Source: Marivibrio sp040218065 (lineage in GTDB: Bacteria > Pseudomonadota > Alphaproteobacteria > UBA8366 > Aestuariispiraceae). From it: a stretch of DNA of 64,000 nucleotides. How positions within the stretch are numbered: position 1 is the first letter of the stretch; each line of letters opens with the position of its first letter. The position numbers and the translations under genes are program-made. Where the stretch lies: positions 186,001 through 250,000 of the forward strand of contig NZ_JAVJQE010000005.1 of assembly GCF_040218065.1 (NCBI RefSeq), given 5' to 3'. The notes beneath the pieces were generated by a model that saw nothing but the letters and a program-made list of their open reading frames with translations, was not told the origin of the DNA and did not search any database. Below are positions 1 through 7,031 of the stretch, piece by piece.

Positions 1-1469
1 CGGCGCTGCAGCATTGGGCGGAGCGTCTGGACGCGGTCGGGCGCTTCGGCCGGGCGGAGCGCCTGCAGCACGCGATCGCCTTTTCCGAATATCTCTCGCG
101 CGCCGCCTACGGTCTGCCGATGGGACAGAGCGAGACGGTGCGCCCCCACGATCTGGGCTGCCCGGAGGCCGCCGGCGTGCTGGCCGGCGACCCGGCCGTG
201 CGCCGGATGATCGCGGCCGGCGGCGCGCCGGAGGTCCGCGCCGACTTGGCCGCGGCGCTGGCTGACGGCGCCTGGGGCGATCCCGGCGACGATCTGGCCG
301 ACGGCGGCGAGGACGGCGCGCTGATGCGCGAGAGCTTCCGGCGTTTCGCCGCCGACCATGTCGCCCCCCATGCGCAAGCGTGGCACAAGCGCGACGCGCT
401 GATCCCGGAGAGCGTGCTGGAGGCGCTGGCGGACCTCGGACTGTTCGGGCTGACGATCCCGGAGGCGCACGGCGGCCTGGGCCTGGGCAAGCGGGCGATG
501 TGCATCGTCACCGAGGCGTTGAGCGCGGCCCACCTCGGCGTCGGCTCGCTGGGCACGCGTTCCGAGATCGCGGGGGATCTGATCGCCCAGAACGGGACGG
601 CGCAGCAGAGGGCTCGGTTCCTGCCGGGAATCGCCTCCGGCGCCTGTCTGCCGACGGCGGTCTTCACGGAGCCTGACGTAGGCTCCGACCTTGCGCACCT
701 GAAGACCCGCGCGGTGCGGGACGGGGATCGCTTTCTGGTGCGCGGCGCGAAAACCTGGATCACCCACGGCGCGCGCTCCGACCTGATGACGCTGCTCGTG
801 CGCACGAACCCGGACGAGGCCGGGCATAAGGGCCTCTCCATGCTGCTGGCCGAGAAGCCGCGCGGGAGCGTGGACGACCCGTTTCCCGTCGCGGGGCTGC
901 GCGGGGCGGAGATCCGCACGCTCGGCTATCGCGGCCTGAAGGAATACGACATCGCCTTCGACGATTTCGCCGTGCCGGTCGAGAACCTGCTGGGCGGCGT
1001 CGAGGGGGCGGGGTTCGCGCAGCTGATGAGCACGTTCGAGAGCGCGCGCATCCAGACCGCCGCGCGCGCCGTCGGAACCGCCGCGGGCGCGCTGGCGGCG
1101 GCCGTCGATTACGCGACGACGCGCCGGCAGTTCGCCAAGCCCTTGATCGCCTTCCCGCGCGTCTCGGACAAGCTGGCGCTGATCGCGGCCGAGCTGCAGG
1201 CGGTGCGCCAGCTGACCTTCGCCGCCTGCGACGCGAAGGACAGCGGCCGCCGCAGCGACGTGGAGGCGGGGATGGCGAAACTGCTGGCCGCGCGCCTCGC
1301 CTGGGCGGCCGCGGACGACGGGCTGCAGATCCACGGCGGGATCGGCTATGCGGAGGATACGCCGATCAGCCGCTTCCTGGTCGACGCGCGCATCCTCAAC
1401 ATCTTCGAGGGCGCCGGCGAGATCCAGGCGCAGGTGATCGCGCGCGGGCTCTTGGGTCGACGGAATTGA
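1..1469 (+). CDS. mcd: (2S)-methylsuccinyl-CoA dehydrogenase, 5' partial
   Basis: FAD-dependent acyl-CoA dehydrogenase. The reading frame is open from base 3 to the TGA at 1467-1469, so the start lies outside the window and about 488 residues are visible. The acyl-CoA dehydrogenase core is clear: FTEPDVGSDLAHL, AKTWITHGARSDLM, and the C-terminal QIHGGIGYAEDTPISR and IFEGAGEIQ motifs. About 100 residues of helical extension precede the core, ending near IPEAHGGLGLG. That extension and the GYRGLKEYDIAF segment match methylsuccinyl-CoA dehydrogenase of the ethylmalonyl-CoA pathway rather than short acyl-CoA dehydrogenases. It would convert methylsuccinyl-CoA to mesaconyl-CoA during acetate or C1 assimilation. 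Specific assignment is from family memory; plain acyl-CoA dehydrogenase is the fallback. Confidence 0.8.
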   Translation, partial: ALQHWAERLDAVGRFGRAERLQHAIAFSEYLSRAAYGLPMGQSETVRPHDLGCPEAAGVLAGDPAVRRMIAAGGAPEVRADLAAALADGAWGDPGDDLADGGEDGALMRESFRRFAADHVAPHAQAWHKRDALIPESVLEALADLGLFGLTIPEAHGGLGLGKRAMCIVTEALSAAHLGVGSLGTRSEIAGDLIAQNGTAQQRARFLPGIASGACLPTAVFTEPDVGSDLAHLKTRAVRDGDRFLVRGAKTWITHGARSDLMTLLVRTNPDEAGHKGLSMLLAEKPRGSVDDPFPVAGLRGAEIRTLGYRGLKEYDIAFDDFAVPVENLLGGVEGAGFAQLMSTFESARIQTAARAVGTAAGALAAAVDYATTRRQFAKPLIAFPRVSDKLALIAAELQAVRQLTFAACDAKDSGRRSDVEAGMAKLLAARLAWAAADDGLQIHGGIGYAEDTPISRFLVDARILNIFEGAGEIQAQVIARGLLGRRN

Positions 1470-1477
1470 GGACGGTC

Positions 1478-1588
1478 GGCGCCGCAAGGCGCTCTGGAAA
1501 ACTCCCGGCGCGGCGCGCCGGCTCAGTCGTCTTCTCGAAGATCGCACCCCCTCCAACCTCCCCCATGAAGGGGGAGGCTGATTGGGGG
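1478..1588 (+). repeat. Dispersed intergenic repeat, copy A
   Basis: About 110 bp between mcd and leuA that closely matches, in inverted orientation, 57194-57299. Both copies start with GGCGCCGCAAGGCGC, pass through TCCCGGCGC and ATCGCACCCC, and end in a hairpin. Here the hairpin is CCTCCCCC (1557-1564), loop ATGAA, GGGGGAGG (1570-1577). It sits between two converging genes, so it may also serve as a transcription terminator or mRNA-end hairpin. Confidence 0.75.
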
Positions 1589-1597
1589 AACGCCGCC

Positions 1598-3295
1598 TCA
1601 CTCCGCCGCCTTCTGCTCCAGCTGACGGCGATGGGCGCGGTTGACGGCGCAGGTCACGGCCTTGAGGGAGGCGGTCACGATGTTCGGGTGGCGGCCCACG
1701 CCGAACAGCCGTTCGCCGTCGCCGGTGCGGGTCTCCACATAGGCCACCGCGGTGGCGTCCGCCCCTTCGCCGACCGCGTGTTCGCTGTAGTCGGTGACCT
1801 GCAGCTCGACGCCGGCCTCCTCCTTGAGGGCGTTGACGTAAGCGTCGATCGGTCCGTTGCCGCGCCCGGAGATCGAGAGCTCCTCGCCGTCGCGCTTCAC
1901 CACCGCCATGATGGTGCGCACTTCGCTGGCGTGGGTGTCGCTGGCGGTGCGGTGATCGACGAACTGGAACGGCGTCTCGTTGGCGAGGTACTCCCGCTCG
2001 AACGAGTCCCAGATCATCTGGGAGGCGATTTCCTTGCCGGTCTCGTCGGCCACGCCCTGGACGACGTTGGAGAATTCGATCTGCAGATTGCGCGGCATGC
2101 GGATGCCGTAGTCGGTCTCCATGATGTAGGCGACGCCGCCCTTGCCGGACTGGCTGTTGACCCGGATCACCGCCTCGTAGGAGGAGCCGACGTCCTTCGG
2201 GTCGATCGGCAGATAGGGGACGTCCCAGACGCCGGAATTGCTCTCGCGCACGGCCTTCAGGCCCTTGTTGATGGCGTCCTGATGGCTGCCTGAGAAAGCG
2301 GTGAAGACCAGATCGCCGGCGTAGGGATGGCGCGGATGGACCGGCAGCTGGTTGCAGTACTCCGCCACCTTGCGCATCGAGGGGATGTCGGTGAAGTCTA
2401 GGCCCGGATCGACGCCGGTCGCGACCATGTTCATGCCCAGCGTCACGATGTCGACGTTGCCGGTGCGCTCGCCGTTGCCGAACAGCGTGCCCTCGATGCG
2501 GTCCGCGCCGGCCATCACGGCGAATTCGGCGGCCGCGACGCCGGTGCCCCGGTCGTTGTGCGGATGGACTGACAGGATCATCGAGTCCCGGCGCGTGAAG
2601 CGGCGATGCATCCATTCGATCATGTCGGCGTAGACGTTGGGGGTCGCGACCTCCACCGTCGCCGGCAGATTGATGATGCACTTGTTGTCGGGCGTCGGCG
2701 CCCAGACGTCCGTCACCGCCTCGCAGACGTCGAGCGCGTAGTCGATCTCGGTCTGAGTGTAGCTCTCGGGCGAATATTGGAAGACCCAGTCGGTGTCGGG
2801 GAACCGCAGCGACTCCTCCTTCACCATCCGCGCGCCTTCGACGGCGATCTGTTTGACGCCCTCCTGATCCATGTTGAAGACGACGCGGCGTTGGGCGGTG
2901 GAGGTCGAGTTATAGACGTGCACCACCGCGCGGCGCACGCCCTCCAGCGCCTCGTAGGTGCGCTTGATCAGATGCTCGCGCGCCTGGGTCAGGACCTGGA
3001 CGGTGACGTCCTCCGGGATCAGGTTCTGCTCGATCAACTCCCGGCAGAATCGGAAGTCCGTGTCGGAGGCGGCGGGAAACCCGATCTCGATCTCCTTGAA
3101 GCCCATCGCGACGAGCTGGCGGAACATGCGGTGCTTGCGCTCCGGGCCCATCGGCTCGATGAGCGCCTGGTTGCCGTCTCGCAGGTCGACCGAGCACCAG
3201 ATCGGCGCCGTGTCCACGACCTTGCCGGGCCAGGTCCGGTCGGGCAGGTCGATCCGCTCATACATGCGGTACTTTTCGACGGGCATGCGGTTCAT
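1598..3295 (-). CDS. leuA: 2-isopropylmalate synthase
   Basis: Condenses acetyl-CoA with 2-ketoisovalerate, the committed step of leucine synthesis. The HMGL-like TIM barrel shows SVDLRDGNQAL (residues 35-45) and the metal-binding HPHNDRG (244-250); the last 130 residues form the LeuA allosteric domain. At 565 residues it belongs to the long LeuA subtype. The start at 3295 is preferred because GAGGA lies 8 nt upstream. An in-frame ATG at 3313 would add six residues and has a GGAGAG in the loop of hairpin 3317-3336. It is read leftward from a leader of about 400 nt that encodes a leucine-rich peptide. Confidence 0.95.
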   Translation of the reverse strand: MNRMPVEKYRMYERIDLPDRTWPGKVVDTAPIWCSVDLRDGNQALIEPMGPERKHRMFRQLVAMGFKEIEIGFPAASDTDFRFCRELIEQNLIPEDVTVQVLTQAREHLIKRTYEALEGVRRAVVHVYNSTSTAQRRVVFNMDQEGVKQIAVEGARMVKEESLRFPDTDWVFQYSPESYTQTEIDYALDVCEAVTDVWAPTPDNKCIINLPATVEVATPNVYADMIEWMHRRFTRRDSMILSVHPHNDRGTGVAAAEFAVMAGADRIEGTLFGNGERTGNVDIVTLGMNMVATGVDPGLDFTDIPSMRKVAEYCNQLPVHPRHPYAGDLVFTAFSGSHQDAINKGLKAVRESNSGVWDVPYLPIDPKDVGSSYEAVIRVNSQSGKGGVAYIMETDYGIRMPRNLQIEFSNVVQGVADETGKEIASQMIWDSFEREYLANETPFQFVDHRTASDTHASEVRTIMAVVKRDGEELSISGRGNGPIDAYVNALKEEAGVELQVTDYSEHAVGEGADATAVAYVETRTGDGERLFGVGRHPNIVTASLKAVTCAVNRAHRRQLEQKAAE

Positions 3296-3316
3296 GGGTC
3301 GTGTCCTCGTCATCGG

Positions 3317-3336
3317 GCGCCGCTCTCCGGCGGCGC
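3317..3336 (-). promoter_or_regulatory. Hairpin before leuA start, SD-like GGAGA in loop
   Basis: Perfect 7-bp stem GCGCCGC/GCGGCGC with a six-base loop, read CGGAGA on the leuA strand. It lies just upstream of the two candidate leuA starts (3313 and 3295). It could display or hide a ribosome-binding site. The effect is inferred from position only. Confidence 0.4.
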
Positions 3337-3417
3337 ATTCTGTTCTATCGGGTAAGGCGAAGCTGCGGCGAAGGATCGACCGCCGGGGGCCGCGGGGCGC
3401 GTCCGACGGCCGCCGAT

Positions 3418-3454
3418 AAGTCGAGCGCTAAGTCGGGCGTCAAGTCGGGTGCGA
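3418..3454. repeat. Three 12-bp direct repeats in leuA leader
   Basis: On the + strand three imperfect units follow each other: AAGTCGAGCGCT, AAGTCGGGCGTC, AAGTCGGGTGCG. They lie in the leuA 5' leader between the attenuator hairpins and the coding region. No function is evident; they could be slippage products or protein-binding repeats. Confidence 0.5.
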
Positions 3455-3535
3455 CCGCACGAAATCAGCGCGGCCAAGGGCCGGCGGGTCAGGCTTTCGG
3501 CGGTGTGCGGGCGGCGGGTCATTCTGTTCTTCTCG

Positions 3536-3583
3536 GTTTCTCGGGGGCTCGGGGGAGAAACGATCTCGGGCGGGGCGAGATCG
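3536..3583 (-). terminator. leuA attenuator: two adjacent leader hairpins
   Basis: Read on the leuA strand, CGATCTCG (3583-3576) pairs with CGAGATCG (3568-3561) and is followed by TTTCTC, which resembles an intrinsic terminator with a weak U tract. A second stem, GTTTCTC (3561-3555) with GAGAAAC (3542-3536), follows at once and shares base 3561 with the first. The two stems lie about 50-100 nt past the stop codon of the leucine-rich leader peptide. Alternating structures of this kind are expected in a ribosome-mediated attenuator. Confidence 0.5.
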
Positions 3584-3633
3584 GCCTTGGGCTCTTCGGG
3601 ATGTGCGCATGGGGCGTGGCCCCGCGCCCACCC

Positions 3634-3693
3634 TTAGAGTAGGCCGAGAAGAAGGAGCTCCGGAAGGAGCGCGTATCCGCCGGTCATCACCAT
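3634..3693 (-). CDS. Leucine-rich leader peptide of leuA (attenuation)
   Basis: Nineteen codons, MVMTGGYALLPELLLLGLL, then TAA. Eight of the last eleven codons are leucine, including CTT and CTA, which are rare for this GC content. It lies about 340 nt upstream of leuA on the same strand, ahead of terminator-like hairpins. In transcription attenuation, ribosome stalling at leucine codons would favour readthrough when leucine-tRNA is low. A candidate promoter ends 7-8 bases before the first ATG, so the leader may be translated from a leaderless transcript, as described for trpL in Sinorhizobium. The second ATG at 3687 is an alternative start. Confidence 0.7.
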   Translation of the reverse strand: MVMTGGYALLPELLLLGLL

Positions 3694-3700
3694 TGACGAG

Positions 3701-3729
3701 ACGCTACCGCCCGGATTCGCGACGGTCAA
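3701..3729 (-). promoter_or_regulatory. Candidate promoter of leuA leader
   Basis: On the minus strand -35 TTGACC (3729-3724), 17-bp spacer, -10 TAGCGT (3706-3701). The predicted start of transcription is about 3694, right at the leader-peptide ATG at 3693. Sigma-70-like by inspection only. Confidence 0.45.
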
Positions 3730-3853
3730 GCCTCTCGACCCGCCCCGCGGCTTTGGAGGAGCGGCGTTGGAGGGCGGCTTTGGCGCCGCGGTTGCGGCGG
3801 ACGGGCGCAGCCGACGGGGGCGGGCGACGGGGGCGGCGGCGGGCGGGCGCGGG

Positions 3854-4150
3854 TCAGGCCGCGCGCACCGGAAGAATCTCCACCTGCGCGTCATCGTGCT
3901 CGCGGGTCAGCTTGTGGACGTCGACCGGATCGGTGACGTAGGCGTCGCAGCCCGGATACACCACATGAAAGACGAGCCGAGCGGCCCAGTCGAGGGTGCG
4001 GCTGCGCTTGGCGCGCGGCAGCTTCGCCGCGCCTTCGCGCCGCGCGAAGCTGAGTTCGTCGCGATAGCCGCCCTCCTCGCCGATATAGAGCAGGGTGCCG
4101 GCCACGGTCGGCGTCATCTCGACGCCCGGGTCGATGGTGGTTGCGAACAT
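3854..4150 (-). CDS. Small protein of unknown function (98 aa)
   Basis: Not recognised. A 98-residue soluble-looking protein with no signal peptide or membrane segment. It is mixed in charge, with a basic middle (KLPRAKRSR) and a Val/Asp-rich C terminus. Coding is supported by AAGGAGGG about 10 nt before the ATG at 4150. It is transcribed divergently from the XRE-type regulator at 4452, and the shared spacer contains four palindromes, one filling the spacer of its candidate promoter. It is therefore a probable target of that regulator. No enzyme motif is visible. Confidence 0.65.
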   Translation of the reverse strand: MFATTIDPGVEMTPTVAGTLLYIGEEGGYRDELSFARREGAAKLPRAKRSRTLDWAARLVFHVVYPGCDAYVTDPVDVHKLTREHDDAQVEILPVRAA

Positions 4151-4268
4151 AAGAGCCGCCCTCCTTTCACCTTCTGGCGCGCCGACCGGTCCCGCAAAGA
4201 CGGCCGGCCGGGGTTGGCGGGGCGGCGCGCCGGACCCGTTACGAGGCCTATCGCGCCGTCCTATGAAA

Positions 4269-4415
4269 AGCGCACACGGTGCGCTGATGGGACTCCTACA
4301 TTAGCGCACCTCGTGCGCTATTCAAGAGTATAAGCGCACTCTGTGCGCATTAAATGTCATATACATGTAACAGAAATCGTCTATCAGGTTGTTGCGGAGG
4401 CGCACGGCGTGCGCT
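4269..4415. promoter_or_regulatory. Array of four 17-bp palindromic operators
   Basis: Four copies of AGCGCAC-N3-GTGCGCT: 4269-4285 (spacer ACG, perfect), 4303-4319 (CTC, perfect), 4333-4349 (TCT, last base differs) and 4399-4415 (GGC, first base differs). Centre spacings are 34, 30 and 66 bp, roughly 3, 3 and 6 helical turns. The array lies between the divergent 98-aa gene and the XRE gene. Dyad symmetry, repetition and position next to a helix-turn-helix gene point to autoregulatory binding sites. Confidence 0.8.
4327..4355 (-). promoter_or_regulatory. Candidate promoter of 98-aa gene, overlapped by operator
   Basis: On the minus strand -10 TATACT (4332-4327) is separated by exactly 17 bp from a weak -35 ATTTAA (4355-4350). 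That 17-bp spacer is palindrome copy 3 (4333-4349). Binding there would block RNA polymerase. The -35 match is poor, so this rests mainly on the -10 box and the geometry. Confidence 0.4.
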
Positions 4416-4451
4416 ATTTGTCAGCGGGGATCGCAACAGGGCGGGCGTTCT

Positions 4452-4808
4452 ATGGAGCCGGACGATTTCAAGCGCTGGCGCAAGAGCCTGGGGCTTTCGC
4501 AGAAGGATGCGGCGCACGCTCTGGGCCTGAAACGACGCGTTGTTCAGTATTATGAAAAGGGCGAGCGAGACGGGAAGGATCTGGAGATCCCGCGCTACAT
4601 TCGCCTGGCCTGCGCCGCGCTGACCGCCGGGGTGCGGGACTTTCACGGCCCGGGCGCGGATGTCGGCTCCAAGGACGCCCCTAAGAAAATCCGGAAAGAC
4701 GCGAAAAAAGCGGCCAAGGCGGGCGAAAAGGAAGCGCCGCCCGCCGGCGCCGTCCTGCCGCCGGAGCAGGCGGAGGCCGTTCCCTACGAGATTGAGGAGG
4801 AAGGCTGA
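4452..4808 (+). CDS. XRE-family helix-turn-helix regulator
   Basis: A 118-residue DNA-binding protein. Residues 5-38 form a Cro/CI-type HTH (WRKSLGLSQKDAAHALGL, then KRRVVQYYEKGER). The C-terminal half is a Lys/Ala-rich linker (KKIRKDAKKAAKAGEK) ending in an acidic EIEEEG tail, with no ligand or peptidase domain. The start at 4452 begins just before the HTH; a longer frame from 4389 would run through operator copy 4 and is less likely. It probably binds the palindromes immediately upstream and controls itself and the divergent 98-aa gene. Confidence 0.85.
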   Translation: MEPDDFKRWRKSLGLSQKDAAHALGLKRRVVQYYEKGERDGKDLEIPRYIRLACAALTAGVRDFHGPGADVGSKDAPKKIRKDAKKAAKAGEKEAPPAGAVLPPEQAEAVPYEIEEEG

Positions 4809-4851
4809 GTCCCTCCGACGGCCCGACTCCAACGGCGGCCCCGTTTGGCCC

Positions 4852-5520
4852 TCACTCCGCGGCCGGCTGGTCCGCCGCCGGCATCGGGCAGGTCACGCCC
4901 AGTCCGCCGATCCCGCAATAGCCGTTCGGGTTCTTCGCCAGATACTGCTGGTGATACTCCTCGGCGTAATAAAACGTCTGGTCCGGCTTGATCTCCGTCG
5001 TGATCGCGCCCTGCCCGTGCCTTTTCAGCACCTGTTCGTAGGCCTGCGCGGATTCGCGCGCGAGGCGCAGTTGCGGGTCGGTCGTGGTGTAGATCGCCGA
5101 TCGGTACTGCGTGCCGACGTCATTGCCCTGGCGGTTGCCTTGGGTCGGATCGTGGCTTTCCCAAAACAACTTGAGAAGTTTGGCGAAGCTGATCCGGCCC
5201 GGGTCGTAGACCGCCAGCACGGCTTCCGTATGCCCGGTCTTGCCGCTGCAGCATTCCTCGTAGGTCGGGTTCGGCGTGTAGCCGCCGGCATAGCCGACGG
5301 CGGTCGTATAAACGCCGGGCGCCTGCCAGAAGACGCGCTCCGCCCCCCAAAAGCAGCCCATGGCGAACAGCACGCTTTCCATGCCTTTCGGAAAAGGCGG
5401 CTTCAGCGGCTTGCCCGTCACCCAATGCTCGTTCGAAACCGGCATCGGGCGATCGCGGCCGGGCAGGGCCTCGTCCGGGCTCGGCATCGTCAGCTTGGCG
5501 GGGTTGGTGAGGAACCACAT
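4852..5520 (-). CDS. msrA: Peptide methionine sulfoxide reductase A
   Basis: Reduces methionine-S-sulfoxide in free or protein-bound form, repairing oxidised proteins. The signature GCFWGAE (residues 55-61) holds catalytic Cys56; the C terminus has resolving-type cysteines in GYCGIGG and VTCPMP. At 222 residues it is the long MsrA form. The N terminus MWFLTNPAKL...DEALPGR resembles E. coli MsrA, so the ATG at 5520, with GGAG about 8 nt before it, is preferred over an in-frame ATG at 5553. Confidence 0.95.
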   Translation of the reverse strand: MWFLTNPAKLTMPSPDEALPGRDRPMPVSNEHWVTGKPLKPPFPKGMESVLFAMGCFWGAERVFWQAPGVYTTAVGYAGGYTPNPTYEECCSGKTGHTEAVLAVYDPGRISFAKLLKLFWESHDPTQGNRQGNDVGTQYRSAIYTTTDPQLRLARESAQAYEQVLKRHGQGAITTEIKPDQTFYYAEEYHQQYLAKNPNGYCGIGGLGVTCPMPAADQPAAE

Positions 5521-5539
5521 GGGCGGCGCTCCGTTTCGA

Positions 5540-5560
5540 GAAATGACACCCAATCATTTC
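5540..5560. promoter_or_regulatory. Palindrome upstream of msrA
   Basis: Perfect inverted repeat GAAATGA-CACCCAA-TCATTTC, 20 bp upstream of the msrA ATG, in a comparatively AT-rich patch. It could be an operator for redox control or a 5'-UTR hairpin. No factor can be named. Confidence 0.4.
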
Positions 5561-5861
5561 GGCCGGCGCGCCTCGCGGTCAAGGGGCGGTCGACGGTCGC
5601 GCCGTCGCATGCGTCCGGCCGCGCATGGCGATCGCGGCGGTTTCAGGCAGGCGACAGCCGTGCGCCCGCGCAATCCCGTTCTCAGTCGAGGTTGAGGCCC
5701 CCTTACCGCCGTCCCTGCGCCGCCGCGGCGACGCTTCGGAAAATGCGCTTTACAGCGCGGCGAAACAAGCGCATGAGCGCGCGATAGAAGACGACCGCAC
5801 GCCCCGCCTCGCCCCTGCGAGCGACAAGACGCCGGCCGCCTGGTCTGGTGAGGGTTGGAGA
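5561..5861. other. Intergenic region, msrA to acetyltransferase gene
   Basis: About 300 bp between divergent genes. It should contain both promoters, but I see no convincing -35/-10 pair, hairpin or repeat beyond the palindrome at its left edge. The open frame running into the downstream gene has no start with a good ribosome site before 5862. Confidence 0.5.
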
Positions 5862-7031
5862 ATGTCGGTCGCCCCCCCGAAGAACGCCCGCGATCCCGCG
5901 CTGATGCTGCGCGCTGCGCAATTGACGGATGTCGACGCCTTGCTGGCGGTCGAGAACGCCGCTTTCGACGGGGATCGGTTGAGCCGGCGGAACTTCCGGC
6001 ATTTGCTCAAACGCGGACGTCAGGCGACCATCCTTGCGGAAGAGCCGGGCGTGGCGGGAGAGGCGGGACGCGTTGTCGGCTACGCGATGGTCCTGTTCCA
6101 CCGCGGGACGTCGTTGGCGCGCCTTTATTCCTTCGCCGTCGCGCCGGAAAAGCGCGGTCGCGGAATCGCCCGCGCCTTGCTGGAGGCCGTGGAGGCCGAA
6201 GCCGCGGAGCGGGGCGTGGTTCATCTGCGCCTGGAGGTCCGCGCCGACAATGCGCGCGCCATCCGCTTCTACGAGGCCGCCGGCTATGCGCCGTTCGGCG
6301 CCTACACGGCCTATTACGACGACGCCGGCGACGCGATCCGGATGGAAAAGGAGTTGGCGCCGCACCGCGCCATCGACCCCGCGCGCTTTCCTTATATCGC
6401 GCAGTCGCTGGGCTTCACCTGCGGACCGGCCTGCCTGATGATGGCGATGCGCGCGCTGGACGAGACGGTGCGCGCCGACCGGACGGAAGAACTGCGGCTC
6501 TGGCGCGAGAGCACGACCGTCTTCATGACCCGCGGCATCGGCGGCACAAGCCCCTACGGTCTGGCGCTGTCGGCGCGCCGGCGCGGCTTCCCGGTCAGCG
6601 TCCATGTGCGCGACCCGGACGTCATGTTCGTCCATTCGGTGCGCAAGCCCGCCAAGAAGGCCGTCGTCCGGCTGGTGCAGGAGGACTACATCGCGCAGTG
6701 CGCGCAAGCCGGCGTGCCGATCGCCGAGACCGGCTTGAGCCTCGGCGAGATAGAGCAGGCGCTCGGCGAAGGCGCGGCTGCGATAGTGCTGATCAGCACC
6801 TACGCCCTCGATCGGGAGCGTACGCCGCACTGGGTCGTCGTCGCCGACATGGACCAGCGCTTCGTCTTCGTGCACGACCCGTTCGTCGATACGGACGAGT
6901 GGCAGACCCAGATCGACCGCATGCTGCTGCCGATCCCGCGCGCGGACTTCGAGCGCATGACCCGTTACGGCCGCGCCAAACAGCGCGCAGTCTTGTTGAT
7001 CCGACCGAAAGCGAGCGACCGGAAGGCATGA
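5862..7031 (+). CDS. GNAT acetyltransferase fused to C39-like peptidase domain
   Basis: A 389-residue two-domain protein. Residues 14-165 are a GNAT N-acetyltransferase, with the acetyl-CoA loop VAPEKRGRGIA at about 93-103 and NARAIRFYEAAGY at 130-142. Residues 175-385 look like a papain-fold C39-like peptidase: Cys187 in TCGPAC, His323 in PHWVVV, Asp339 in HDPF, so the triad is intact. The start at 5862 follows GAGGG by about 7 nt. The stop overlaps the ATG of the ATP-grasp gene (ATGA), so the two are translationally coupled. Such pairs have been proposed to modify or conjugate peptides; the substrate is unknown. Confidence 0.88.
   Translation: MSVAPPKNARDPALMLRAAQLTDVDALLAVENAAFDGDRLSRRNFRHLLKRGRQATILAEEPGVAGEAGRVVGYAMVLFHRGTSLARLYSFAVAPEKRGRGIARALLEAVEAEAAERGVVHLRLEVRADNARAIRFYEAAGYAPFGAYTAYYDDAGDAIRMEKELAPHRAIDPARFPYIAQSLGFTCGPACLMMAMRALDETVRADRTEELRLWRESTTVFMTRGIGGTSPYGLALSARRRGFPVSVHVRDPDVMFVHSVRKPAKKAVVRLVQEDYIAQCAQAGVPIAETGLSLGEIEQALGEGAAAIVLISTYALDRERTPHWVVVADMDQRFVFVHDPFVDTDEWQTQIDRMLLPIPRADFERMTRYGRAKQRAVLLIRPKASDRKA

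Noticed and set aside
3310..3522. 70-codon ORF just upstream of leuA as a leader peptide
   Set aside because: Its few Leu codons are scattered and it runs into leuA; the 19-codon leucine-rich ORF at 3634-3693 is a far better leader.
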